DNA from: Fomitopsis serialis
Taxonomy: Eukaryota; Basidiomycota; Agaricomycetes; Polyporales; Fomitopsidaceae
Direction: 5' to 3'
Assembly: GCF_022376445.1 (NCBI RefSeq)
Contig: NW_025955429.1
Location: 1-28,304 of the forward strand
Length of the DNA: 28,304 nt
The notes below the pieces were generated by a model. That model was not told the origin of the DNA. It did not search any database and saw only the letters and a program-made list of their open reading frames with translations. Shown one piece after another: positions 10,344 to 20,092 of this stretch. The translations under genes and the position numbers were made by a program. Within the stretch, counting starts at the first letter, position 1. Every line of letters starts with the position of its first letter.

Positions 10344-10474
10344 TACGAGCTGGGCTGGGCTCTCTGACGGCGAGGTCGGGAAGATGCGGGAGAAACTTGG
10401 TATCCAGGAGGCGCCTGCATGGTACGTGAGCAACATCGATTCGACATGGAGTAGGGTTGCTCGTAAGTGGTGAT

Positions 10475-10646
10475 TAATGTGTTGTCTCCTGCTATCCAAG
10501 GAAAGCCAGTTTGATGGTACGTGGCGCCGGTATTTTGATCGCGACGGCTTGACATTAACTCATTCGCGAGTATTCAGGCTGTTATGATGTCTTGGCCGAT
10601 GGCCAACCGATGGCCCATTCGTACGGGAGCAGACGAGTAGGATAGT
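10475..10646. other. Inner edge of left arm to TIR element
   Basis: Single-copy sequence with nothing recognised. ATAGT at 10642-10646 directly precedes the TIR element and recurs one base beyond its other end. Confidence 0.4.
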
Positions 10647-11687
10647 GTAAGATAGCCCCAGCTCATCCTCGACGACTCTCAGCGTCTCTCCAGAGTCACA
10701 TGATCTGTCCATATCCGGGTTATCCAACTAGGGTTACAGCTAGGGTTTCGACTCGGGTCAGCGAGGGTAGTACTACTGTAAGTATATGAATGGTCGACGA
10801 GAAAAGAATGATCTATAGTAGCAGTTATAGAGCTGTAAGGATAAAGACCAGAACAGGAGGGAGATGTAGTGCGGTCACGAAGTTTGGCTATCCATAGTCA
10901 TTGTAATGTATCATGTTCTGACGAATTCACGGTGTCACGGTTCTGCACATTCATGCAGCATGCTAGGAGACTCCAGGCATATACAAGAACAGCTCGATTC
11001 GTGGTGCTCGCCTGCTACTGTCGGAGTCAGTCCGAGTACAGTCAGATTCAGTGGTATGAGTCCCACGTAGGCCACAATATCAATATCTCCGCAAATGTCT
11101 GCGTCTGCAAGAGCCGCTTGCCGGGCCTTCCGCAGATGCTGCTCCGAGTCGTAGGGGTCAGGCTCTACAGATCTGACATGCTCAGGCTCAGCTGCCATTT
11201 CTTATACATCTACGACAGGTGTCTTACCGAGGTTCAAGAAAGTGAGTACCACGACACCGAATCAATGATACAGCATGACATGAACTCACATTCCCCGAGT
11301 CTTGCTCATTGGTAACCCCAGGAGATTTCGTGCTCCTCTTTGCAACATTAGATAGGTTCTTCCTCTTGCGACCTGATAACGACGGCATTCGTGCTGGCTC
11401 TCGCGTCGGAAATCCGATTATTTCCTAATAAACCAAATATGTTCATGAAATGGCTGGATCAATTGATGATTGTCTATCAGGACTTAAACAGTCCTGCGCT
11501 GCGTCGATTTTCTCTCCTAAAAATCAAGGGAAGTACATTTGGAATGAAGTTAGGAGAACAGATACTATATTTAATGGCTCTGTCGACCTCTGATAGATTT
11601 TGAAGACCATCGCACTGCCAAAACGGCTTGAAGCGCGCGGTCAACGTCTCACGTGATGTAGTCGAGTATGAGCTGGGGCTATCTTAC
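10647..11687. mobile_element. Non-autonomous TIR DNA transposon-like element, about 1.04 kb
   Basis: The ends are inverted repeats: 10647-10676 begins GTAAGATAGCCCCAGCTCAT, and 11658-11687 is its reverse complement with about 2 mismatches in 30 bp. Subterminal TCACATGAT / CACGTGAT strings are also roughly mirrored. ATAGT occurs at 10642-10646 and 11689-11693, a possible 4-5 bp target duplication with one base of uncertainty on the right. The interior has an A/T-rich zone (about 11390-11600) and two short open frames (10869-11315 and 11391-11603) with no transposase motifs that I can see. It is probably an internally deleted or MITE-like element. The superfamily cannot be assigned. Confidence 0.65.
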
Positions 11688-12009
11688 CATAGTCCAATGG
11701 ATCATGTACGAGGCGAATGCGACGGATTATTTTTACCAACGAGCACCGAGACCAAATCAATACTGTCCAACTTTGCCAGGCTAAATATTGTGACAAAACA
11801 TTAATTCCAGCAAGTCAAAATACATCCGTTCGACGCACGTCGCACGTCGGAGGACGCGCGCACATAGTGTCACACGTGATCGATCCAGCGATTGGCTCGC
11901 CGTCAACTCAGAGCGAGTCGTCTGCGTCGAGGACTCGAGTTGTCCAAAACAAGTCTGGCACCTTTCACCGCTCTGCACACGACCGAGGCCGTATCTGCCC
12001 TGCGCGACC
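11688..12009. other. Upstream region of the EMI1-like gene
   Basis: About 320 bp between the TIR element and the EMI1-like start. It contains a CACACGTGATC string (E-box-like CACGTG, near 11872-11882), but no clear TATA box. It presumably holds the promoter. Confidence 0.3.
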
Positions 12010-12527
12010 ATGTCCACCGTCGATTTTGACACGGCGGTGAAGCAGGAGGAAGCGCACCTCCGCAAGGTGCACCCCACGCCGGACGACATCCCGGGGTGCA
12101 TGACGCTCTTCGACGACTTTCTCTCCTGCAACAGTACGTCCCCCTCCCCGCCCACCCCACTCCCCGCTGAAACTGCCCCTCCGCGCGCGCAGTCGTGGGC
12201 AAGCAGCTCACCTCGCTCTACCGCTACGGCCACATGTCCGTCTGCGGGCCGAAGCTCGCGGAGTTCAAGTTCTGCATGTCGCTGAAGGGCCTGCACCCCG
12301 AGGAGCGGCGCGACGCGTGGATCCGGCGCCGCGCGGAGTGGTGGGCGCGCCGCCGGGTCGAGAAGAGCAGCGAGGACGTGTGGGACGTGCGGACGTACGT
12401 GCGCTTTTCGCGACATCTGGCGAGGGCTGACTGATGGGCTCTGTGCGCGGTGTGTAGGGAGCCGCTGAAGGACTTCCCGCCGGCGAGGCCGTACATGCCC
12501 TCGGAGACCGGCTCTGCGCTCGAGTGA
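12010..12527 (+). CDS. EMI1: EMI1-like DUF3128 twin-CX9C mitochondrial protein
   Basis: Three exons (12010-12133, 12193-12394, 12458-12527) join in phase across 59- and 63-nt introns with GTACGT donors, giving 131 aa. The sequence has C30-X9-C40 and C59-X9-C69, a twin CX9C (CHCH) arrangement typical of small intermembrane-space proteins oxidised by the Mia40 pathway. The surrounding pattern (LTSLYRYGHMSVCG, EFKFCMSLKG, HPEERRDAWI, SSEDVWDVR) fits the DUF3128/EMI1 family; yeast Emi1 is a twin-CX9C mitochondrial protein linked to early meiotic gene induction. There is no presequence, as expected for this import route. The ATG at 12010 gives the usual short hydrophilic N-terminus. The full length suggests a working gene, so the core between the arms is ordinary chromosomal DNA rather than transposon cargo. 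Confidence 0.85.
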
Positions 12528-13769
12528 GGGATGGCGTGCAGGGCTCTATGCGGACCGCACGCGCGTTAGGCTCGACCGCATTATGAACAAGTGCGATCAA
12601 GATCGCAGTCAATTTCGTCGCGTTGATCATGGGGAGCTCGTGCACCAAGTGCTCGAGTGCAGGCTAGACTGGACTGCCAGCCCCTGGGTACTGCTGCGGA
12701 AGTGGGAACAGTGTTTGTATTCGCCTCACCCATGATGGGCGTGATGGGACGGCCCTTGCGCAGCCCCTCGTGTACATCTTGCAACAACAAGAACACGACT
12801 TCAGGCTCAAGTTCCTGAGGACGATTCACGGGGGGCGTACTGGATACGGACGCGGAACCTAAATGCGTACGTTGCACAGTGTGATGTTATTGGAACCCAA
12901 TTCTTTCCGATAGTTGGAATTCTACGGGAGAGCTTGAGTACAGCAACTGCAGGAACGAGATCTAGGCACATCGTCGCGTCTTCGTGCCCCCCTTCCCCGG
13001 ATATACTGGATGCTCGTGCCCCACAACCCGAGATTTGAACGTGCGGTGTTGTTCGCCTCTCGTTCGGCCTGAGTGTTTGGTCCTGGTTCTGGTAAGTATG
13101 CCAGAACCTGCCTCGCAGTTAGATATTGAACATTGAAGACCTTTTGACACTAGCGATAAGTGACCTTCGACGGTGCCGAGACTAAAGAAGGACGTATTCT
13201 ACGACACTCCTCAGCGCTTCAGTAGCTCGGTCTGGAGATTGATGAGGAACTGCCACTTTGCGTCGACCTTCTGACGTGCGTCGCACCCGCCAGCCCGATA
13301 CGGATGATCTTTGGCATGTTCCATGAAGAGTTCGAAGAGCGTGCAGGACTTAAGTTCAGTTGCTGTCAGTTGAATTCGTTGTACCGGTGCGAACGCGACT
13401 CGGACAATGGACCTCGGCCTCAACGGCTCTGAGATCAAAGTAGAAACGTTCTCGAAGCTGTTTCCAATGGACGCTGGTCCAGAGTGCAGATACGTCGTTG
13501 TCGCGCAGAGCTGTGGTTGCGCGCCGTCGGTCTCCTTGGTCGCGGCCGCCAGCCCAAATGCGGACAGTCGCACTACAGTCGCGGCAAAGAGGAGCGGAAA
13601 GTCCCGTGAAGAATCCGAAGCTCACTCGCCGTCAGCTCCATCCTCGTATCGATGCGATCTCGAGACATGACGACATAGCATGACCGCATTGGGATGGTAG
13701 TTGACACTTGCTGTGCTAGTTCGTGCGCAGGTTGATTCACCTCTCTCTTCACAGAGACCACGCCCGGTG

Positions 13770-13777
13770 TATATATA
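13770..13777 (-). promoter_or_regulatory. TATATATA box-like element
   Basis: A run of alternating T/A in GC-rich DNA. In the leftward direction it would sit about 30-100 bp before ATG codons of weak reverse-strand frames (13573-13761). It could equally serve a rightward transcript. Function is unproven. Confidence 0.2.
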
Positions 13778-14503
13778 GGCCTCGGTATCGGGTAGAAGGT
13801 CGACCCCGTCCCTTCCTCCCCCTCCCACTATCTCCCCTCTCACGCGAAGAGGATGCATCGCCCGAGCACACGCCGTTTCCCCATATCCCTACGCCCGTCT
13901 TTCTCGTGCTATTCCAGTCCCGCGCCGTTGCCAATCCGCAGAGACTGTTTATATGCGTTTAAATGAGTCCTTGGTCAGCATGAGATCAGTAAGCTTGCGG
14001 TGCCTTTTTGAACGCTCAGCTGCTGACATGCTTGCATAGACGGACGACTACCTCTGAGATGAACGCGGTGTCGAGCGGTCCGCCTGCAACACGCCACCAT
14101 GTCAGGCGTGTCCAGGCGTAGGAACGTGCGCTGCTCGAGACCAGTGTGAGTACGCTGTCATTTGTGAACGTTTGAACGCTGGGAACGCCGTCGCTGCGTG
14201 GTCTCCAGTGTCTCCGTCTCCCGTCCGGATGTGGACGGCGAGGCAGCCCAACCGGGCCCGACGGAGGCGCTATTAATAGCCGCGAATGAGCGGGCCTCCC
14301 CGCCGGCTATTTGAGGGGCGCGCCACCCGATCTGAGATGGGAGTGCGTCATCGTCTCTGGGGTGACCGAATGGAGCCGCGCGCAGCCCTTCGCGAACAGC
14401 GAGCGGGCGTGCGCAGTGCGCAGCGCCTGTCCTGCCAGGCCAGCACATCTGAGACACAAGACCCCGGCTTCTCCCTTTCTCTCCGCCACCGCTGCGCAGC
14501 CGC

Positions 14504-14509
14504 TATAAG
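14504..14509 (+). promoter_or_regulatory. Possible TATA element of the mannosyltransferase gene
   Basis: TATAAG follows a pyrimidine-rich stretch, about 320 bp before the ATG at 14829, and the CT-rich sequence downstream fits a fungal transcription start region. The spacing implies a 5' untranslated region of nearly 300 nt. Confidence 0.25.
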
Positions 14510-14828
14510 TCTCCTGTTATGCGCTGACTTCCTGCTCCCTCCTACTTGACACCTTTGGTATGTCCGTCCCTTTGGCTGCCTTTGGAGTGGGAGCGCTGAT
14601 AGGAAGTCGCGAGTCAGACAGGACCCCCGTTGTCATTCGGCCTCACCGCCTCTGGGCTTCGCCGACAGCCGCCCGCTTCGCACACTGGCGGAACATTCTT
14701 CGCTGGACCACTGTCAGCCACATTCGCATCTGTTCGTCTACCCTCTCTACAACCTAGTCCATCCTGCAGGCGCAGTGTCAGCCTCCCCTTCCCTCCTTTC
14801 ATCGTAACTTATCCATTTCGCTGTAAAC

Positions 14829-16581
14829 ATGCCGTTCGGACACGTCCCCGGCCCCCTCCGCACCCTCAAGCTCAATCGTGCCTCTCGCGCCCTTCTGCTC
14901 GTCGGACTGGGGGTTACGCTATTATACATCGGTCTGACACTGACGACATCCTCTGCGCGTGCACCACACCTGCTTTCGTCCGTCTCTGCCTTCATGACCT
15001 CCCCCCTTAACGGCCCCGCGCCAAACGCCACAGCCTCTGCCTCTGCGCAGAAGCCGAAGGCCACGCAGTATGACCCGAAGCTGATTCTTGGTGAAACGCA
15101 TAATACGGAACACGCCGGCCCACCGGCGGGGTTCAATGGCACGCGGCGGGCGAACGCGACGTTACTTATGCTCGCGAGAAACAACGAGCTGGAGAAGGCG
15201 AAGCAGAGCGTGCGCGATCTCGAGGAAAAATTCAATCGCCAGTTCGGGTACCCATGGCTTTTCCTGAACAACGTACCATTTGACAAGAAATTCAAGGAGT
15301 GAGTGTCGGCCTACGCCGGAAAGCACTCGTGCTGACATATGGGCTAGGGAGATGAGCGCGCTCGTGTCGGGTCCGATTACGTTCGCACTTATCCCTCCGC
15401 AGCACTGGTACCAGCCCGACTGGGTCGACGAGGACAAGGCGAGTCGGAGCAGAGACGCGATGGTCGAGCAGGATATCATCTATGCAGGTGCGCCACATGC
15501 TGTCTCGTCTGCTTTTCTTGCTGAACGCCTACACGCGGCAGGGAGCGTGTCGTACCGGAACATGTGCCGTTTCAACTCAGGTTTCTTCTACCGCCATCCG
15601 ATTCTGCAGCAGTACAAGTGGTACTGGCGCGTCGAGCCCGACGTCCACTTCCACTGCGTCGTCGACGAGGATCCGTTCTTGTACATGGAGGAGCACGACA
15701 AGGTCTACGGTACGTCGCTCGTTCCTATGATATGAAGGTCACTCACGACTTGCGCAGGGTTCACGATCACGCTGCTCGAGTTTGAGAAGACGATCCCGAC
15801 GCTGTGGCCGACGGTGAAGAACTTCATCGAGGAGAACCCGCAGTACGTTGCGCCCGACAACGCGATGGGCTACCTGAGCGAGGATGGGGGCGAGTCGTAC
15901 AACCTGTGCCATTGTGAGTGCTGCTATTATTAGCTTCGATGGTCGGCGCGGCGAGGCGGCGACGGGCTTGGCCGATCGGCATTGCGATGGCTTCTTTCCC
16001 CGTACGCGTCGCGGCAGCGGAGGTGCGGGGCTTGGCGCGGGCTCTGTCAGCCAAGGATGTTGTCCTGCCGAGGAAGCTGACTCGGAACTGCTTGGCGTGC
16101 CGTCCCCAGATGCGCTCCCCCCGCACCGTCTCCCGTTACCTAGTTCGAGTTTCGCTCCCCAGGGAGGTTAACTGACGTGTTGCACCCAGTCTGGTCGAAC
16201 TTCGAGATCGCAAACATGGACTTCTGGCGCGGGGAGGCGTACACCGAGTTCTTCGAGTATCTTGATGCCAAGGGCGGGTTCTACTACGAGGTGCGTGTCT
16301 CGCCTTCCCCATCCAATTGCTTCGTTCGTCCGTGTACTCAGCTATCTTGGTTTCCACAGCGCTGGGGCGACGCACCTGTGCATTCCATCGCCGCGGCGCT
16401 CTTCCTGCGGAAGAACCAGATCCACTTCTTCGACGAGATTGGGTACGAGCACCACCCGTTCACGCATTGTCCGCACACACCGGGTATGATCAAGAAGAAA
16501 AAATGTACGTGCCGCGGATGGAGGAGCTTCGACTACCAGGCATACTCGTGCATGCGCAAGTGGGAGCGCATCTTCAGGTAG
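14829..16581 (+). CDS. KRE2/MNT1-family alpha-1,2-mannosyltransferase (GT15)
   Basis: Six exons (14829-15298, 15348-15487, 15542-15709, 15758-15913, 16190-16290, 16360-16581) join in phase to 418 aa, usual for the family. Type II Golgi topology is visible: a short basic N-terminus, one membrane segment (about residues 20-40, ALLLVGLGVTLLYIGL), then a Ser/Pro/Ala-rich stem. The lumenal domain shows family landmarks: NNVPFDKKF, PPQHWYQPDW, MCRFNSGFFYRHP, YWRVEPDVHFHC (Glu about 235, in the metal/donor-site motif), [55 protein letters not shown] and a Cys-rich end (HCPHTPG...KCTCRGW...YSC). Such enzymes transfer mannose from GDP-mannose to O- and N-linked glycans of cell-wall proteins. Intron 4 (276 nt) is much longer than the others (48-69 nt), but the protein motif across it is continuous. 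Confidence 0.93.
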
Positions 16582-17675
16582 TCAGGAAAGGAAGGGGCGT
16601 GTCGCAGGATTCGATGAGGGAGGGTTGAATGATGGTGGTTGAGCCACGCCCGTGTCCCGCCCTCCTGGTCCGTGTCCGGGAGTGTTGGTGCGCGCGGAGC
16701 GTCCCCGATCCCGTCCAGAGGCCGCGCAGACCTGCCGTCCAGCGGTGCCGCTCGCCCGGGTCTGAGGAACGCGGCCGTAGTGATTGAGGTCCGCGCTCTG
16801 GTTTGGGTGGCTTGGGTTGCGGGCAATCCGTGAAGCTGCGCCCTATGGTTGGTGAGCGAGGTGGCGAGTGCTGTTTGGGGCGGGGCTGCCTACGCGGACT
16901 CGCGGACTGCGGTATTTACATCCACATACGTATTCACACATCTACGTAGCGAGCGAGGGCTGGAAGGCGGCTTTCGCTGACGTTTGCGCATATAGCGCAT
17001 TCTGCCCATGTTCTCTCTTTGGAATGTATTTCTAGGCATTTTGGGTACTTGGAAAGCAGCTCGACACTCGCGAATCTCGTGGGCATAGAATCTCGAATCA
17101 TGTGAATGCACTGGCCAAGCAAGTACTGGCGGACAATTCTGCGACCTCGCACTTGGGCACTTCTGAGCGTTTACTGGCATCGAATTGAACGGTATTGCAA
17201 CCGCATGTACGAGGCAGACTGACAAAAGCGCGTACGATTAATGATTCCACTGGCGGCTGCCGTGCGAAGTCCGCACGCACTGTAAGGCTCTGAGGAATTA
17301 AAATACGCCACATCAGGTACACGACTAAGTACTACTCGTTGACCACCTGCATAGAAACGAAGGACTCGATTCGTACGCCAGGCACTGGTCGCTCGCGTCT
17401 CCTTCACCCCGGAGTACTCCTGCGTCCTGTCGACAGCCTCGTCGGGGACGGCAGAGCCCATTCCTCGGCCCGCACAGGCGGAGATGGCGAGGAGGCCCGG
17501 GTCGAGGGCGGGAATCCAGATGTGGATACAACGGGCTGCTGGTGATGGGGCGGGGCGGGAGGTAGCGCTACAGAGTCTTCTGTCGGTGTCCAGAGTACTT
17601 TTCAGCGGGAGGTCCGCCTCGGACACGGTGACTTCGTCTTCCTCCCCGAGCCCGGATGTGTACGGGCCCGAGGAC
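16582..17675. other. Intergenic region to right arm, no gene seen
   Basis: About 1.1 kb with no supported gene. It contains the mannosyltransferase 3' region. Reverse-strand open frames at 17171-17626 have no recognisable domain and no counterpart beyond the left-arm inner edge, so they are not called. Confidence 0.45.
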
Positions 17676-17677
17676 GA

Positions 17678-18262
17678 TCACCACCTGGGAGCAACCGTAC
17701 TCCATGTCGCGTAGGTATTGCTCACGTACCATGCAGGCGCCTCTTGAATCCCGAGTTTCGTCTGCATCTTCTCGACCTCGGCGTCGGGGAGAGCCCAGCC
17801 CAGCTCGGAAGCTAATTCGAGTAGACGGAGATGACGAGCTTATGCGGGGCGTGCAGCGCGCCGCGGACGCGGAAGGGCTGCCTCGAGGCGGGCAGATGAC
17901 GCATATTCACACCGGCCTCTTTCGCCATGGTATAGAGAGCGCTCTCTGCGGATACAGTCGGCTGAACGCGAACCTCGCCGTCTTCCTCCTCCTCCTCATC
18001 CTTTGCGTCGCCCCAGTGCACGCTCCCGTGTCGCTCTCGCCGTCCGAGTCGTCAGAGAGATACAATGTCTCGCCGGAGGGCGTCGTAGGCTTTCTTAGAT
18101 AGCCGATGACGGTGTATCTCGTGAGCTTGTGCTCTTCCGCGTATTCGAGGAGCTTTGGGAGGAGATCGCCGATCGACCAGCCGTAGTACAGGACGGGAGG
18201 TTTCCATGCAGCGTCCAAGTCCGGGATCAAGCTGCGATGGAGTCGCGGTAGAGGATCCATAC
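17678..18262 (-). pseudogene. Hypothetical acidic-linker protein, broken copy (right arm)
   Basis: Counterpart of the 9885-10343 ORF. The MDPLPRLHRSLIPDLDAAW block, the GWSIGDLLPKLLEYAEE block and LSDDSDGESDTG are kept. A missing base near 18025 then shifts the frame, leaving the acidic and C-terminal parts (17812-18021) in a second frame. Downstream, SELGWALPDAEVEKMQTK and KLGIQEAPAWYVSNTYATW are readable up to TGA at 17678-17680. On the 5' side the flipped block reads YNRDQPPFERGSLTDE in a long open frame that is one base out of register with MDPLPRL. This arm therefore probably keeps the ancestral gene order, although the gene itself is broken. The family is unrecognised. Confidence 0.45.
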
Positions 18263-18263
18263 C

Positions 18264-18471
18264 AGATACGCGTTTCATCGCCTACGACCGTGAACAACTG
18301 CATAGCCAGAACGAGACTTACTTCGTCGGTCAGCGAGCCGCGCTCGAAGGGAGGCTGGTCACGGTTGTACGGAGCAGGAAGAGCATGCTTCTGGCCGGGA
18401 GGATCGACAGAGGGTAGAGAAAAAGAGGGGATGCTACGGCTGTATAGCGACATGGATGTCTACGGCCAGTA
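18264..18471 (+). repeat. Right-arm copy of the flipped block
   Basis: 208 bp matching 9669-9877 in direct orientation inside otherwise inverted arms. On the reverse strand it is open (PSFSLPSVDPPGQKHALPAP and following) and leads into the hypothetical gene remnant, which supports this as the original orientation. Confidence 0.8.
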
Positions 18472-18759
18472 CAGTGGTACAATGAGGGCAGACCAGCCCG
18501 GTGTGGCTGTTGAACGAGAACTGCCGGGCCGCTCCTCCACGATAGCCGCAGAGCCCGGTCACATGATCGCGTCGCGCGTCCTCTCCTCGGCCCTCGGGCT
18601 GGACGTCTCGACTCTCGTGAGTCTCGACGCTTCAGTTTGGCCATGGCGAAGTTGTCTGCAAGGCTGTACAGACAAGCAAAGCTATGAGAAACGGTGAGTG
18701 CTCGTCTGGATAACTGGAGACTTACATGTCCGTACGGCTTCGCAATTGAACCGTAGCCA

Positions 18760-19560
18760 CATTTGACTCGGAGGTCCCCCAATCCATTAGTATTGAATGA
18801 GTGCTACGAAACCGCTGGCAGAACCTAGGTTGGAGGACCTGCAACACGGATGTGCCAGGCGAGTTGAGGCACCATCAGTACGTCGGGAACTTTTCCGGAT
18901 GTGTAGTGAGTACTGATATTTGGCCAGATGCAGTTATGGCGTACTTATGTTGTCGTGGCAAGGCTGGTCGCGCGTACTTATGGGGTACGGTGCTCTATCT
19001 CAGTGTCGCCACGACCTTCTTCTCCTGCACGTCCCGCCCTTTCTGCGCATCCCGATGTCCTGGCCCACCTTCGCCGCCAGCTTCTTCGCTGGAGTGTTCA
19101 TGAACGAGACGAACGTCCGCGATCAGCGTCACGTCCGGTGCCGTCAGCTCTATGATCGCCGCCTCGTGCTCGGCGGCGAGCTCCCAGGAAATGGTGAACC
19201 CGCTGGTCAGTCCGGGGTCCACGCCGACGAGCTCTGCACGTCTAGTCAGGGCCCTCTCAATAAGGTGAGAAACATCTTGATATGCCGTGGTGGACGAAAC
19301 CAACCCGTCCTTTCAGCATGGGGCTTTCCCCCGACATCTGGGTCGCAATGTCAATGTCACAGCGTCAGTCTCCGCTCCCCCTCCCCGCCCGTCAATTGCG
19401 ATCAACCCTCTCCGCTCGCTCTACTCCACCTGGGTGAAGCACCTCGTGTCGCCGCTCGCACAGCGGAAGCCATCGAACGGTGTGTACGACGGAGTACCGC
19501 TGGAGGACATCGAGACGGACAAGCCGGAGTGAGCGCGTGCTCCCGCGCCTTGAGGGTGCG
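18760..19560 (+). pseudogene. Remnant of unrecognised membrane-like protein (right arm)
   Basis: Forward-strand counterpart of 8430-9215. Readable pieces in different frames are FFAGVFMNETNV, AVSSMIAASCSAASS, and the C-terminal YSTWVKHLVSPLAQRKPSN with DGVPLEDIE. Frames change near 19110 and again near 19290. As in the left arm, the central part seen at about 3060-3210 is absent. The family is unrecognised. Confidence 0.4.
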
Positions 19561-20092
19561 AACCGTAATGCGTTAGTGACAATCATTATCATGTGCTCTC
19601 GACGGTGAGGTTCTGTGGGCGGATGGCCTATTGATGTGCGCGTCCGGTAGGTCCTCTGTTAGGGCGGGACCATGGTGGATGCAGGCGGCGTCGCGGTGGT
19701 GTTTGTAGTAGTCACTCCTTTGTCCGTAATTAGCGGACATAGCCTTTCCATGCCCAATGTTGACATTGATAGACGTACGACGTAAAGCAGACGACGACCC
19801 TGCGTACGCACAACATTAGTTGGTACATTCAAACATAGTCTCCGTTGCTGAACAAAGAGATACTTATAATGCAAACACTTCTCTGATGTCGCGGCAAGAC
19901 CTGTCAAAACCAGGCCGACGTTGATAAAACTAGTGAAACATGGATGGATAGGAGACAACAGCAGACAGTGGATATAACTACATCAGCGATCCAGCGACGA
20001 GACGATCTACACGGGTAACAGAATGCGAGCGTAGCGATGCAGACAGTCAGCCTTCTTCGGGAGAGACAATAGAATACAGAAGCATGCGTTCA
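19561..20092. other. 3' flank of copy 3, no gene seen
   Basis: Mirror of 7770-8300 in the left arm and nearly identical to it. It probably contains the kinase 3' untranslated region and terminator. No coding features beyond a short frame shared by both arms. Confidence 0.5.

Larger units (their letters stand above)
3679..10474 (+). repeat. Left arm of large inverted repeat
   Basis: About 6.8 kb whose reverse complement forms 17676-24189. The outer end is CTCGTTGAGCGCCAG and the inner end is near GTGGTGAT (10467-10474). By eye most of the arm matches its partner at roughly 98-99%. Exceptions: a patch in kinase exon 4 (about 6808-7080), a 190-bp extra segment (9258-9447), a flipped block (9669-9877), and scattered small indels, several of which break the kinase frame. 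Confidence 0.9.
12528..14828. other. Long intergenic region, no gene firmly supported
   Basis: A 2.3-kb gap. On the reverse strand, overlapping frames at 13211-13573 and 13356-13625 look faintly protein-like (for example ELFMEHAKDHPYRAGG), and a TATATATA lies upstream of them (13770-13777). I could not find splice sites of usual length that join them, so no gene is called. The right part (about 14000-14828) is presumably the promoter and 5' untranslated region of the mannosyltransferase gene. Confidence 0.4.

Noticed and set aside
11391..11603. 70-codon frame in the A/T-rich part of the TIR element as a transposase piece
   Set aside because: No catalytic or DNA-binding motif is visible and the frame is short; it is probably non-coding filler.
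13211..13761. Overlapping reverse-strand frames downstream of a TATATATA box
   Set aside because: Some stretches look protein-like, but the only phase-matching splice (a 22-nt intron) is too short to be real, and I recognise no family.
15914..16189. Extra exon or snoRNA hidden in the 276-nt mannosyltransferase intron
   Set aside because: The protein motif across the intron ([11 protein letters not shown]) is continuous, and I see no convincing C/D or H/ACA box arrangement.
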